A stretch of DNA of 64,000 bases from Taibaiella helva (GCF_003545695.1 NZ_QUZZ01000009.1:155201-219200); one strand, 5' to 3'; counted from the first letter of the stretch, positions 1 to 9,312 are shown. The notes: generated by a model from the letters alone, not told the origin. Numbers and translations are program-made.

Positions 1-11
1 CATTGAGGCCG

Positions 12-19
12 CAAAGGTA
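12..19 (-). promoter_or_regulatory. Possible -7 promoter element at the left edge
   Basis: The minus strand reads TACCTTTG, an exact match to the Bacteroidota -7 consensus TAnnTTTG. Eight bases downstream is an ATG on the minus strand (CAT at 1-3), so a divergent gene may start at the very edge and run out of the window. No convincing -33 TTG is visible at the usual distance. The gene itself cannot be seen. Confidence 0.35.
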
Positions 20-167
20 CCGGCTTTTGCCCGATAAGCAGGGAGATTGCCGCCTGATCCCCGTACTTTAATTATTTTTCCGGTTCCCGGGCACAAAAAA
101 TGGCCACAAAGGCCGTAGATAGGGCGATATTTACCTTGTAAAATCGGGGTTAAAGCATAATTATTCT

Positions 168-175
168 TATTTTTG
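168..175 (+). promoter_or_regulatory. -7 promoter element of dxs
   Basis: TATTTTTG is an exact TAnnTTTG match 24 bases before the ATG at 200. It overlaps an upstream in-frame TTG at 173, which argues that translation starts at the ATG and not at the TTG. No -33 TTG is seen at a 19-21 bp spacing. Confidence 0.5.
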
Positions 176-199
176 CCTGTTATTCTTAAAATATTTGGC

Positions 200-2128
200 A
201 TGCAGATAGAAGCCGGTCCTCTGCTCAGCACCATTGAGTTCCCCTCCGACCTGAGGAAGCTGGAAAAATTGCAATTGCAGCAGGTATGTAACGAGCTGCG
301 TCAGTTCATTATCGATAGCGTGAGTGTGAATGGCGGCCATTTCGGCGCCAGCCTGGGTGTAGTGGAACTGACCGTGGCGCTGCATTATGTCATGAATACG
401 CCTTACGACCAGCTCGTATGGGACGTAGGTCACCAGGCTTATGGTCATAAGATACTTACCGGCCGGCGCAGTGTATTCCATACCAACCGTAAGCTGAATG
501 GGATCAGCGGCTTTCCCAACCGGGAAGAAAGCGAGTACGATACCTTCGGTGTCGGGCACTCTTCAACCTCCATCTCCGCTGCATTGGGCATGGCTATTGC
601 CAGCAAGCTTAAAGGGGAGACGGATCGCCAGCATATTGCCGTGATCGGCGATGGCGCGATGACCGCAGGGTTACCTTTCGAAGCGATGAACCATGCGGGG
701 GTAAGCAATGCCAATATCCTCATTATCCTCAATGACAATAACATGAGCATCGACCCTAATGTGGGCGCGCTCAAGGAATACCTGACCGATATTACCACTT
801 CCCATGCTTATAACAGGCTGCGCGACGACCTGTGGAACCTCCTGGGCAAGCTGCCTTACGCCGATTTTCAGCGGGAGATCGCTGCCAAGGTGAAGGAAAG
901 CGTCAAAGGAGCTATATCCAAATCCAGCAACCTGTTTGAAGCGCTGGGACTGCGCTACTTCGGCGCGGTAGACGGGCACAATGTGACCAAGCTGGTCGAT
1001 ATCCTACGCGACCTGCGCGATATACAGGGCCCCAAGATCCTGCATGTAAAGACCGTAAAAGGAAAAGGCTACAAGCTGGCCGAAGAAGATCAGACGCTGT
1101 GGCACGCTCCAGGTCTGTTCGACAAGGTTACCGGTAAGATCAACAAAGTGGTTTACAATACGCCGCAGGCGCCCAAATACCAGGATGTGTTCGGTCATTC
1201 CATTATCGAGCTGGCCAAAGCCAACGAGAAAGTTATGGGTATTACACCGGCTATGCCCTCCGGCTGCTCCCTGAAATACATGATGGCCGAAATGCCCGAC
1301 CGCGCACTGGATGTAGGTATTGCCGAGCAGCATGCCGTAACGGTAAGCGCCGGACTGGCCACCAGGGGTATGAAAGTATTCTGCAACATCTACAGCAGCT
1401 TCATGCAGCGTGCATATGATATGGTAATCCATGATGTGGCCATACAGAACCTGCCCGTGATCTTCTGCCTCGACCGTGCCGGCCTGGTAGGCGATGATGG
1501 CGGTACGCACCAGGGCGCTTACGACCTGGCCTATATGCGTTGCATCCCCAATATGGTCGTGAGCGCGCCGATGAATGAGCAGGAGCTGCGTAACCTGATG
1601 TATACAGCACAGCTGGAAGAAACCAAAAATCCTTTCGTGATCCGCTATCCCCGCGGACAGGGTGTGATGCCGGAATGGCGCACCCCCTTTGAAAAAATAC
1701 AGATCGGGCAGGGCCGTAAGATCAGCGAGGGTACCGACCTGGCCATTATCAGCATCGGTCATCCCGGTAATTTCGCGCAAAAAGCCTGTAAAGAGCTTGA
1801 GGAAGATAATATCAGCGCTGCACATTATGACCTTCGTTTTGTAAAGCCGCTGGACGAAAAGATGCTGCATGAGATCGGCCGCAGGTTCTCCCGGATCATC
1901 ACGGTAGAAGATGGTTGCATCCAGGGTGGTATGGGGTCTGCAGTGCTGGAATTCTTCAATGCCCATGGCTACAAGCCTTCCGTTACGATACTGGGTATCC
2001 CCGATCGCGTGATCGAGCATGGCAAGCCGGATGAACAATACCGCGAATGCGGCTTTGATGCGCCTGCCATTGCAGCGGCTGCCCGCAACCTGATGAAGGT
2101 AACCGGTAAAGATCTCAGCATGGCTTAA
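200..2128 (+). CDS. dxs: 1-deoxy-D-xylulose-5-phosphate synthase
   Basis: Thiamine-diphosphate enzyme that joins pyruvate and glyceraldehyde 3-phosphate to make DXP, the first step of the non-mevalonate isoprenoid pathway; it also feeds thiamine and pyridoxal synthesis. The 642-residue product has the family's usual length. The N-terminal half carries GGHFGASLG and the ThDP/Mg motif GDGAMTAG near residue 150 with the following DNNMSI. The transketolase pyrimidine domain carries DVGIAEQHAV and DRAGLVGDDG near residue 425, and a C-terminal transketolase domain follows. The ATG at 200 is chosen because the longer TTG start lies inside the promoter element. The gene is followed 12 bases later by a GNAT gene and probably heads a three-gene unit ending at the terminator at 3419. 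Confidence 0.97.
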   Translation: MQIEAGPLLSTIEFPSDLRKLEKLQLQQVCNELRQFIIDSVSVNGGHFGASLGVVELTVALHYVMNTPYDQLVWDVGHQAYGHKILTGRRSVFHTNRKLNGISGFPNREESEYDTFGVGHSSTSISAALGMAIASKLKGETDRQHIAVIGDGAMTAGLPFEAMNHAGVSNANILIILNDNNMSIDPNVGALKEYLTDITTSHAYNRLRDDLWNLLGKLPYADFQREIAAKVKESVKGAISKSSNLFEALGLRYFGAVDGHNVTKLVDILRDLRDIQGPKILHVKTVKGKGYKLAEEDQTLWHAPGLFDKVTGKINKVVYNTPQAPKYQDVFGHSIIELAKANEKVMGITPAMPSGCSLKYMMAEMPDRALDVGIAEQHAVTVSAGLATRGMKVFCNIYSSFMQRAYDMVIHDVAIQNLPVIFCLDRAGLVGDDGGTHQGAYDLAYMRCIPNMVVSAPMNEQELRNLMYTAQLEETKNPFVIRYPRGQGVMPEWRTPFEKIQIGQGRKISEGTDLAIISIGHPGNFAQKACKELEEDNISAAHYDLRFVKPLDEKMLHEIGRRFSRIITVEDGCIQGGMGSAVLEFFNAHGYKPSVTILGIPDRVIEHGKPDEQYRECGFDAPAIAAAARNLMKVTGKDLSMA

Positions 2129-2140
2129 GCCTTTTTCCCG

Positions 2141-2701
2141 ATGCTTTCTTTTGAAACACCCAGACTGTTGCTCCGCGACGTCGGTATGACTGATGTCCCG
2201 GCTATCCATGTGCTGCACACACTTCCGGAGACGGATCAATACAATACGATGGGCATACCTGCTGATATCAGTGTAACCCACGACCTCGTTGCGACCTGGC
2301 GCACCGCACAGGTGCAGGTACCCCGTACCAGCTTTATTATGGCTATGATACTGAAAGACCGCCAGCGGTTTGCCGGCCTCATCGGCATGAACCTGGCTGT
2401 ACCCAAAAAGCAAAGCGCAGAAGTGTGGTATAAGCTTCATAAAGATCACTGGCGCCGGGGATACACCTCAGAAGCATTGGAGCGGATGCTGCAGTTTGCC
2501 TTCGAAACGCTTGCCCTGCATCGTGTGGAAGCCGGCTGTGCCATTGGGAATGCCGGTTCGATAAGCGTACTCGAAAAAGCGGGTATGCTCAGGGAAGGGC
2601 ATCGCCGTAAAGTATTGCCGATAGGAGGCGAATGGGTAGACTGCTACGAATACGCGCTGCTGGAAGAAGATTTTTTCGCGCGGAAGAACCGAAAACTATG
2701 A
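2141..2701 (+). CDS. GNAT N-acetyltransferase, RimJ/RimL-like
   Basis: Predicted cytoplasmic acetyl-CoA-dependent N-acetyltransferase of 186 residues. It opens with ETPRLLLRDVGMTD, the typical start of the RimJ/RimL subgroup (Acetyltransf_3). It contains the acetyl-CoA loop region WRRGYTSEALERML and ends the fold with NAGSISVLEKAGMLREG, as in ribosomal-protein and small-molecule acetyltransferases. The substrate cannot be inferred. It begins 12 bases after dxs and its TGA overlaps the next ATG as ATGA, so translational coupling to the PhyH-like gene is likely. Confidence 0.88.
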   Translation: MLSFETPRLLLRDVGMTDVPAIHVLHTLPETDQYNTMGIPADISVTHDLVATWRTAQVQVPRTSFIMAMILKDRQRFAGLIGMNLAVPKKQSAEVWYKLHKDHWRRGYTSEALERMLQFAFETLALHRVEAGCAIGNAGSISVLEKAGMLREGHRRKVLPIGGEWVDCYEYALLEEDFFARKNRKL

Positions 2702-3402
2702 GACAGCAATTGGAGGACAAGGGCTACCTGGTCCTGGATAACATATTGAATGCTGAAGCATGTGGCGCGATCACGGAAGTCATCGACCGCGCAACCGCTG
2801 CCGGTACGGCTTTTCGCCGCAGCCGGGATCTGTTTGCCATACGGCATGTGTTCACTGAATTGCCCGGCCTTACTTCGCTTGTATTGACACCGGCGCTGAA
2901 GAAAATCGTCCATGATTACGCCGGCCCGGATTACTTTATCAGCAAGACCATCTATTTTGATAAGCCGGCGACTTCCAATTGGTTTGTAGCTTACCACCAG
3001 GACCTTACTATTGCCGTCGATCAGAGAACAGAAGCCCCCGGTTATGATCCCTGGACGAGGAAGGATGAGCAGTTTGCCGTGCAACCACCCGTAGCGTTGC
3101 TTGAGCGCAATCTTACTTTGCGTATTCACCTGGATGATACCGATGAGACTAATGGCACGCTGCGCGTAGTGCCGGGATCGCATAGGAAGGGCATTTACCG
3201 TCCCGAAACCATCGATTGGTCAAGGGAACGGGAAGAGATCTGCGCTGTGCCCGCCGGCGGTGTAATGTTGATGAGACCCTTGCTGCTGCACGCTTCCTCG
3301 CGCAGCACAGCTGAAAAAAGACGGCGGGTGCTGCACCTGGAATGCAGCAATGCAGTACTTCCAGAGGGCATGGACTGGGCCGAACGGCAAAGAATATTTT
3401 AA
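2698..3402 (+). CDS. Phytanoyl-CoA dioxygenase (PhyH) family protein
   Basis: Predicted Fe(II)/2-oxoglutarate-dependent oxygenase of 234 residues. The iron-binding triad is visible as His100-Gln-Asp102 in the segment AYHQDLTI and distal His198 in LLLHASSRS. GTLRVVPGSHRKGIY is the usual PhyH core strand. The ATG at 2698 is preferred because it overlaps the GNAT stop (ATGA); a longer reading frame from 2632 would lie inside the GNAT gene. The family hydroxylates diverse substrates and none can be assigned here. Last gene of the dxs unit. Confidence 0.85.
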   Translation: MRQQLEDKGYLVLDNILNAEACGAITEVIDRATAAGTAFRRSRDLFAIRHVFTELPGLTSLVLTPALKKIVHDYAGPDYFISKTIYFDKPATSNWFVAYHQDLTIAVDQRTEAPGYDPWTRKDEQFAVQPPVALLERNLTLRIHLDDTDETNGTLRVVPGSHRKGIYRPETIDWSREREEICAVPAGGVMLMRPLLLHASSRSTAEKRRRVLHLECSNAVLPEGMDWAERQRIF

Positions 3403-3418
3403 ACTAAAGTAAGCGTAA

Positions 3419-3457
3419 ATAGACAGAAGGCAGCCCGGAGGGTTGCCTTCTGTCTAT
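3419..3457. terminator. Hairpin terminator between convergent genes
   Basis: Seventeen-base arms (3419-3435 and 3441-3457) pair with a single G-T wobble around a 5-base loop. The hairpin sits between the PhyH-like gene and the convergent beta-lactamase gene and probably serves both. Confidence 0.75.
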
Positions 3458-3474
3458 GCGAAAATTTGATAATC

Positions 3475-4317
3475 TTAATGCCCGATATCGTTGGCATCGA
3501 GCAGCTGTTGCAGCAGCTGCAGGCGTATTGCTTTCAGATCCCGTGCAGTATCGGCAGCGCTGGTGCTGAAGTTGAGCGCAAAGAAGTAAGGGTGCGGTAT
3601 CTGCTCCAGCTTGCCGGTCTCTACATTTTTCAGCTCTTCCGACTTTTCTACATAGCCTACGATCCAGAGCAGGTTGCCACCGGAATTGTTCCACCCGGTC
3701 TTGTAGTACAGCTTATAGTTCGGGGCTTCTTTCTGCAGCATCATGCCTCTTACAATGCGCTGTGTGCGTTCGCTGAAGGGCAGCTCGGTATGGTACAGCC
3801 TTTTGATAAAACCCACCTGCTCATCGGCCGAGATACGCAGCCTGTGGTTGATCCAGAATGCATCCACGCTGTCGCCGATCTCCATATTGCCGTACTTGAC
3901 GGTATCGAGGTAATGCTGCATCTTTTCCCTTCCGATGCGGCGGGCCAGCTCCTGGTAATAAGGGAGCGCACTTACCTTAAAGGCCTGGGCCATGGTCAGG
4001 TCCTTGTTCCAGTCTTCGTTCCAGCGCTTGATACCATCCCATTTGATCACCAGCTGCTCGTCTGGAGCCACGGCCGTTTCCAGGCCTACCAGCGAATTGA
4101 AGATCTTGAATGTGGACGCGGGTGAAAAGCGCTGGGCGCAGCGCTCCCTGTTGTAGTAATGCGCTATCTCTTTATTGTTGTCGTAGAGCTCAAAGCAGCC
4201 ATCTACCTTTTCGGCGTCGAAGTAAGATTTCCATTCAGGATGCTCCTTGATGCGGACATCGGTGCAGGAGGCGGCAAAAAGCAGGAACAGCGGGCTGAGG
4301 CGCAGCAGGTATTTCAT
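3475..4317 (-). CDS. Class D (OXA-type) beta-lactamase-like lipoprotein
   Basis: Serine penicilloyl-hydrolase fold of 280 residues. The class D motifs are present: PASTFK (Ser68, Lys71), a YGN triad in VKYGNMEIG, and KTG in YYKTGWN. The second motif reads S-A-L where S-x-V is usual. The N-terminus MKYLLRLSPL...FAASC gives a lipoprotein signal with Cys18, so the enzyme is probably membrane-anchored and faces the periplasm. The ATG at 4317 is chosen over an upstream TTG that overlaps the promoter. It may hydrolyse beta-lactams or be a housekeeping relative; the sequence does not tell. Single-gene unit between two hairpins. Confidence 0.88.
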   Translation of the reverse strand: MKYLLRLSPLFLLFAASCTDVRIKEHPEWKSYFDAEKVDGCFELYDNNKEIAHYYNRERCAQRFSPASTFKIFNSLVGLETAVAPDEQLVIKWDGIKRWNEDWNKDLTMAQAFKVSALPYYQELARRIGREKMQHYLDTVKYGNMEIGDSVDAFWINHRLRISADEQVGFIKRLYHTELPFSERTQRIVRGMMLQKEAPNYKLYYKTGWNNSGGNLLWIVGYVEKSEELKNVETGKLEQIPHPYFFALNFSTSAADTARDLKAIRLQLLQQLLDANDIGH

Positions 4318-4344
4318 TATCGGAAGAAGCTTAAGATTTGGCCG

Positions 4345-4352
4345 CAAAATTA
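4345..4352 (-). promoter_or_regulatory. -7 promoter element of the OXA-like gene
   Basis: The minus strand reads TAATTTTG, an exact TAnnTTTG match, 27 bases before the ATG at 4317. No clear -33 TTG at 19-21 bp. Confidence 0.5.
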
Positions 4353-4385
4353 CAGCATCCCTGCCAATCGGCCTTGTATAAAAGA

Positions 4386-4417
4386 AAATGCTCCCGGTAA
4401 GTGCACCGGGAGCATTT
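4386..4417 (-). terminator. Terminator of the DUF2723 gene
   Basis: Inverted repeat ATGCTCCCGGT / ACCGGGAGCAT with a 6-base loop. On the minus strand it is followed by a T-rich run (TTTTCTTTT), 15 bases past the stop of the DUF2723 gene. Confidence 0.85.
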
Positions 4418-4431
4418 CATCAATGAATAGT

Positions 4432-7400
4432 CTATTGCAGCGGTATACCCAGCAGGCGTGCGCCGTCCTGCAGGTCCTTGTTCCATTTTTGTGCGCTGGC
4501 ATTGTCGCCTGATTGCTGGGCTACCTGCGCCATATATTGCATCGCGCCCAGGCTGGGCTTGCCGTCCACGCTGATAGCCAGGCCGCGGGCGTCGTCGCTC
4601 TTCAGGGTAGCGATGTAAGCGATCATCTGCTTGCTGTCGCGAACAATGATATCGGCAAGCTTACGGGCCTTATCCGGAGCACCGGCCTGGTAGTAGGCGG
4701 CTACTACGCTCCACATGGTCTGATCGTACTGGTACGACTCGTAGGTGATATTCTGCGTGATCTTATCCAGGAGTTGGATGGCATCCGCTTTACGGCCTTC
4801 GCGTACGAGGGCATCGGCTACTTTGGCGCCGCTCAGGCGGTAGGTCATCAGCATGGCCTTATTCTTTTCGTCAAAGTAGATATTCTTTTGCTCCGTACCG
4901 CCCCAAAGGAACTTGTTGAGATAAAGGTCCAGGCTCTTGCCGGTATTGGCCATTTGCGGCGCGCCTGATTCGGGCGAGGAATTCTGTACCCGTATCGGCA
5001 CCAGCTTGTTGGCGAGGCCTTCCAGCTGGATATATTCGTCCAGGCCCTGGAAGTCGCCACCACCGGGGAATCCGGCGCTGAAGTAGATGGGCCGCTTCCA
5101 GCCGTCGCGGGCCACGCCGGCTACAATGTTCAGGATACCCAGGTCGGGCTTGTACAGCTGATCTTTGGGTAAAGTAAAGAGGATCTCACCGCTGATCTTA
5201 GCTGAGTCGGCGGGGCTTACCAGGCCATTGCGCAGCACGGCGTCCTTATCCACCTTTATCGACACATTCTTTGTCGGCAATATGTTATAGGAATCGCCGC
5301 TGCGGGACTGTACCTGGGTTTGCGGGTCGTCGGATACCGTGAACTTCAGCACCTGCTCCAGGTCGATGTAACGGTCCTGCGGTACCCCCGGCAGCTTTTG
5401 ATAAACGACCACGTTCCGCTTTTCTGCCTCATAGTCCTTGGGCTTCCAGATCATCGGTACGGCATCGGCTTTATTGATCTTATAATTCAGCTGATCGATA
5501 TACCAGTCGATACCCAGCAGGCTCAGGTTAATGATGCGCACATCGGTACGATAGCCTTCGATCTCCTGCATATACCACAGGGGATAGGTATCATTGTCAC
5601 CCACGGTAAAGAGGATTGCATTGCTGTCGCAGCTGCTCAGCACATTGTAAGCAGTGCTGCGTGCCAATGTTTTCCGGGAGCGGTCGTGATCATCCCAGTT
5701 TTCTTTGGCCATCAGGAAGGGTACTGCAATAAGGCACAAGGCTGTGGCCAGCGCGGGTGCGGTAACGCCCCGCTTCAGCCCCTTACGTAGCCAGCCGGTC
5801 ACCATCAGCACACCCAGCCCGATCCACACCGCAAAAGCATAGGTGGCGCCGGCATAGGCATAGTCCCTTTCGCGGGGCTGCTGCGGCGTGTTGTTAAGAT
5901 AGAGCACGATAGCGATCCCGGTAAAGAAGAACAGCAGTCCCAGCACGATCCCGTCCCGCTTGTCGCGGTTGAACTGGTAGACAAGGCCCAGGATACCCAG
6001 TATGAACGGGAGCAGGTAATATTGGTTGCGCGCCCTGTTGTGCTTATAGTATTCCGGCAGCTGGTTGATATCGCCGCGGCCAAACATTTTATCTACTGCG
6101 CCGATACCGGATATCCAGTTGCCGTTCTGCGGCTCGCCATAGCTGGTGCCGGCAAAGTCATTCTCGCGTCCCGCATAGTTCCACATGAAGTAGCGCCACC
6201 ACATCCAGTTGAGCTGGTAGCGGAAGAAGAAAGCATAATTCTGGGATGCCGAAGCGCGCTCATCTTCGCCTAGCTGCAGGTAATTTTTATAGAAAGAGGC
6301 ATGACCCGCATCGTATATACGAGGAAAGAACCGCATCTGGTCGGAGGGGTACTCGTAGCCGCTGTAGCGGGTGCCGATGAGCTCGTAACGCGTCTTGCCG
6401 GCATCATCGGTCCGCTCGGCGTAGACCGGTTTGCTTTTGCCCGCTCCCGTAGGCTCCGAATTATAATCGGGACCGAAAAGAAGGGGCTGCTCGCCATACT
6501 GGTCGCGCTGCAGATACGACAACAGGCTCAGCACATCGTCGGGGTTGGTCATATCGATAGGCACATTGGCCCTGGAGCGGATAATGATGCAGACATAGCT
6601 GGAGTAGCCGATAAGGGCAAACACGATGCAGAGCATACTTACGTGCAGCAGGTATTTACCCTTCTTCCTGGCCCAGCGAATAATGAAGACCAATACCGCG
6701 GCCAACAGCAGGACAAAGAAAAGTGCGCCGCTGTCGAGCGGAAGACCGAAGCTGTTGACAAACAGCAATTCAAATTTTGAGGCCAGGATAGGTATACCCT
6801 GGATCAGGCCTACCTGTACCGAACCCAGGAGCACGCAGCCCAGCACAAAAGCGATAATACCCCCTGTAAGCGTTACTTTGTACCGACGGAAGTAATAAAC
6901 CATGGCCAGGGCCGGCAACGTCAGCAGGTTGAGCAGGTGCACGCCTATCGACAAGCCCATCAGGTAAGAGATGAGGATCAGCCAGCGGTCGGCATGTGGT
7001 GCATCCGCATGATGCTCCCACTTAAGGATCGCCCAGAAAACGATAGCGGTAAAGAAAGAAGAGGTGGCGTATACTTCCGCCTCCACAGCAGAGAACCAGA
7101 AGGTATCGGAGAAGGTATAGGCCAAGGCGCCTACTGCACCGGATCCGATGATGGCTACCAACCGCGAAGGGGTAAGCTCCTCGCCTTCTTTGACCAATAG
7201 CTTGTGCGCAAAGTGCGTAATGGTCCAGAACAGGAACAGGATCGTAAGGCCGCTGGTGAGCGCCGACAGGCTGTTGATCCAGGCAGCTACCTGTGTAGGC
7301 GCGGCAAACATGCCAAAAAGTCGTCCCAGGAGCATAAATAAAGGTGCGCCCGGAGAATGACCTACCTCAAGCCGGTAAGCCGTGGACAGGAATTCGCCGC

Positions 7401-7503
7401 AGTCCCAGAAGCTTACCGTTCGCTCCATTGTGGTCAAATAAACAATAAAGGCAATGGCAAAAACAATCCATCCGCTGAGGTTGTTTATTTTTTTAAAGTT
7501 CAT
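4432..7503 (-). CDS. DUF2723 family multi-pass membrane protein (TMEM260-like, GT117)
   Basis: Large 1023-residue membrane protein. It opens with a hydrophobic helix and then VSFWDCGEFLSTAYRLEVGHSPGAPLFMLL, the hallmark of the DUF2723 family. Roughly the first half is a series of hydrophobic helices; the C-terminal half is soluble and helical-repeat-like (AYYQAGAPDKARKLADII). Animal TMEM260, which shares the domain, is a protein O-mannosyltransferase, so a glycosyltransferase role using a lipid-linked sugar is plausible. In Bacteroidota the family is common but its substrate is not established. Own terminator downstream; no clear promoter seen. Confidence 0.85.
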   Translation of the reverse strand: MNFKKINNLSGWIVFAIAFIVYLTTMERTVSFWDCGEFLSTAYRLEVGHSPGAPLFMLLGRLFGMFAAPTQVAAWINSLSALTSGLTILFLFWTITHFAHKLLVKEGEELTPSRLVAIIGSGAVGALAYTFSDTFWFSAVEAEVYATSSFFTAIVFWAILKWEHHADAPHADRWLILISYLMGLSIGVHLLNLLTLPALAMVYYFRRYKVTLTGGIIAFVLGCVLLGSVQVGLIQGIPILASKFELLFVNSFGLPLDSGALFFVLLLAAVLVFIIRWARKKGKYLLHVSMLCIVFALIGYSSYVCIIIRSRANVPIDMTNPDDVLSLLSYLQRDQYGEQPLLFGPDYNSEPTGAGKSKPVYAERTDDAGKTRYELIGTRYSGYEYPSDQMRFFPRIYDAGHASFYKNYLQLGEDERASASQNYAFFFRYQLNWMWWRYFMWNYAGRENDFAGTSYGEPQNGNWISGIGAVDKMFGRGDINQLPEYYKHNRARNQYYLLPFILGILGLVYQFNRDKRDGIVLGLLFFFTGIAIVLYLNNTPQQPRERDYAYAGATYAFAVWIGLGVLMVTGWLRKGLKRGVTAPALATALCLIAVPFLMAKENWDDHDRSRKTLARSTAYNVLSSCDSNAILFTVGDNDTYPLWYMQEIEGYRTDVRIINLSLLGIDWYIDQLNYKINKADAVPMIWKPKDYEAEKRNVVVYQKLPGVPQDRYIDLEQVLKFTVSDDPQTQVQSRSGDSYNILPTKNVSIKVDKDAVLRNGLVSPADSAKISGEILFTLPKDQLYKPDLGILNIVAGVARDGWKRPIYFSAGFPGGGDFQGLDEYIQLEGLANKLVPIRVQNSSPESGAPQMANTGKSLDLYLNKFLWGGTEQKNIYFDEKNKAMLMTYRLSGAKVADALVREGRKADAIQLLDKITQNITYESYQYDQTMWSVVAAYYQAGAPDKARKLADIIVRDSKQMIAYIATLKSDDARGLAISVDGKPSLGAMQYMAQVAQQSGDNASAQKWNKDLQDGARLLGIPLQ

Positions 7504-7670
7504 GAAAGGAATATTATGTGATCTGTAGTAAAAGGCTGTAAAGCTAAAGAAATGTCTTTTAGAGCAGAAACAAAATGTGAAAACATGAAAAATGCAACCA
7601 ATTTAGTATGTCATACAAACATATTGGCACAATATTTGTCTTACCCTTAGCAAAACAAAACACTTGACGT

Positions 7671-8333
7671 ATGAAAAGAATCAGTTTACTCCTCCTCGCG
7701 GTACTCGGTTTATCAGGCATAAACCAGGTTTCTGCCCAGTTGCAAAAGGGAAATATCATGGTTGGCGCCAATCTGGCCGATCTCGGCATCAAGCTGCAGA
7801 GCGGTACCACCGGCATTTCTTTTAGCATTAATCCCAAAGTGGGTTGGTTCATTCAGGACAATATCGCCATCGGCGGTGAAGTAGGCCTGGGACTCGACCA
7901 CCAGTCAGTAAGCAGTATTTCTACCAATGCTATTAATTATAAGATCGGCGGTTTTGGCCGTTACTACATCAGCGATCCCCGTGCGATCCTGCTTAAGCAC
8001 AGCCGTTTCTTTGTTGAGGCCAATGCCGGCTTTACCGGTACCAATACCAAAACAGAAGGTGCTCCTTCCGTGACCACCAATGGCCTGGGCCTTGGGGTAG
8101 GACCAGGTGTTGCCTATTTCATTACACCTAACGTCGGTCTTGAGGCCTTGCTGAAGTACGACCTCGGTCTGGGCTTCGGTAGCTCCGTTACCAGCCACAA
8201 CTTCTCCATCGCAGTGGGTTTCCAGATCTACCTGCCTACCAAGAAAGCCCGCGCTTTATATGAGGAAGCATCAGGTGAGGTAAGGGAAAAAATGAAGAAG
8301 AGCAAAAAGAACAGCTCCGAAGATGACGAATAA
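7671..8333 (+). CDS. Outer-membrane beta-barrel protein
   Basis: A 220-residue exported protein with signal peptide MKRISLLLLAVLGLSG...VSAQ. Alternating strands rich in glycine and aromatics follow (VGWFIQDNIAIGGEVGLG, GGFGRYYISDPRA, VGPGVAYFITPNVGLEALL), as in small OmpX/OprF-like barrels of Bacteroidota. After the last strand there is an unusual highly charged tail of about 30 residues ending in Lys/Ser and then Glu/Asp. No enzymatic function can be inferred. Upstream, at about 7633-7640, a near-match AATATTTG to the -7 element is seen. Confidence 0.75.
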   Translation: MKRISLLLLAVLGLSGINQVSAQLQKGNIMVGANLADLGIKLQSGTTGISFSINPKVGWFIQDNIAIGGEVGLGLDHQSVSSISTNAINYKIGGFGRYYISDPRAILLKHSRFFVEANAGFTGTNTKTEGAPSVTTNGLGLGVGPGVAYFITPNVGLEALLKYDLGLGFGSSVTSHNFSIAVGFQIYLPTKKARALYEEASGEVREKMKKSKKNSSEDDE

Positions 8334-8356
8334 GCACATCCCCAGATAAAAGATTG

Positions 8357-8382
8357 AAAAGGCCGGATATTCCGGCCTTTTT
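8357..8382 (+). terminator. Intrinsic terminator of the beta-barrel gene
   Basis: AAAGGCCGGA / TCCGGCCTTT stem with a 3-base loop, followed by Ts, 24 bases after the stop at 8333. Confidence 0.85.
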
Positions 8383-8493
8383 CATGCCTTCTTTGTCAGG
8401 TATCCACCCTCTGAGCAGTATTAACATATGCGCCTTTTTTACCCGGAAGCGGGCGGGAAAACCCCTGGCTTTATGTAATGGTAATTGCCTGAA

Positions 8494-8528
8494 CGATAAA
8501 AGGAGACCCGGAAGGTCTCCTTTTATCG
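8494..8528 (-). terminator. Terminator of fabG
   Basis: Perfect 15-base arms (8494-8508, 8514-8528) containing GGAGACC/GGTCTCC with a T-rich outer segment on the minus strand, 38 bases past the fabG stop. Confidence 0.8.
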
Positions 8529-8565
8529 TATCGTTTTTTCTTCCGGGTCGGGGAAGGTATCGTGT

Positions 8566-9312
8566 TTAGATATTCATGCCGCCGCAGGCGCTCATTACCT
8601 GGCCGGTCACATAGCTGCTGAGATCGGAGGCCAGGAATAAAGCCACATTGGCGATCTCTTCCGGCTTACCGAAGCGTTGCAGCGGTATTTTTTCAAACCA
8701 CTGGCTGGCATCGCCATCTTTAAGATAGTGTGTCATATCTGTCTCGATAAAGCCGGGCGCAATGGCATTGCAGCGCACATTGCGACTGCCCAGCTCCTGC
8801 GCTACCGATTTGGTAAAACCGATAATGCCTGCTTTCGACGCAGCATAGCTGCTTTGTCCTGCATTACCTTTCACACCTACGATAGAGCTCATGTTGATGA
8901 TGCTGCCGCTGCGGGCCTTCATCATAGTACGGATCACCTGTTTGGTCAGGTTGAATACCGATTTCAGGTTGGCATGCATCACTTCATCCCATTGATCTGA
9001 GCTTACGCGCAGCAGCAGGTTGTCGCGGGAGATGCCGGCGTTATTCACACAGATATCGATCGTGCCAAATTCTTTGGCTACATCGGCGGCCAGCGCTTCA
9101 GCAGCGGAAAAGTCGGCAGCATCGCTTTTATAGGCTTTCGCTTTTACGCCCATCCCGTTTAGCTTTTCTTCCAGGGCTTTGGCTTTCTCATCCGAAGAGA
9201 GGTAAGTAAAGGCAATATTGGCCCCATGTTCTGCGAATTTCAATACGATGGCTTCGCCAATACCACGGCTGCCTCCCGTTACGAGAGCAGTCTTATTTTC
9301 AAGTAATTTCAT
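8566..9312 (-). CDS. fabG: 3-oxoacyl-[acyl-carrier-protein] reductase
   Basis: NADPH-dependent reductase of the fatty-acid elongation cycle, 248 residues, a classical short-chain dehydrogenase. The cofactor motif TGGSRGIG is at residues 12-19, NNAG at 90-93, and the catalytic Ser143, Tyr156 and Lys160 sit in INMSS...SSYAASK. The C-terminus SSYVTGQVMSACGGMNI is typical of FabG. It stands alone rather than in a fab operon, so another SDR specificity cannot be excluded, but the match to FabG is close throughout. Minus-strand TATTTTAG at 9393-9400 is a one-mismatch -7 element. Confidence 0.92.
   Translation of the reverse strand: MKLLENKTALVTGGSRGIGEAIVLKFAEHGANIAFTYLSSDEKAKALEEKLNGMGVKAKAYKSDAADFSAAEALAADVAKEFGTIDICVNNAGISRDNLLLRVSSDQWDEVMHANLKSVFNLTKQVIRTMMKARSGSIINMSSIVGVKGNAGQSSYAASKAGIIGFTKSVAQELGSRNVRCNAIAPGFIETDMTHYLKDGDASQWFEKIPLQRFGKPEEIANVALFLASDLSSYVTGQVMSACGGMNI

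Noticed and set aside
173..199. Upstream TTG start for dxs
   Set aside because: The TTG overlaps the -7 promoter element and the extra nine residues do not match the family.
1004..2449. Long open frame antisense to dxs (also similar antisense frames of 480-560 codons at 24269-25720, 29204-30892 and 42185-43810)
   Set aside because: They lie opposite well-supported genes, have no recognisable domains and arise from the codon bias of the sense strand.
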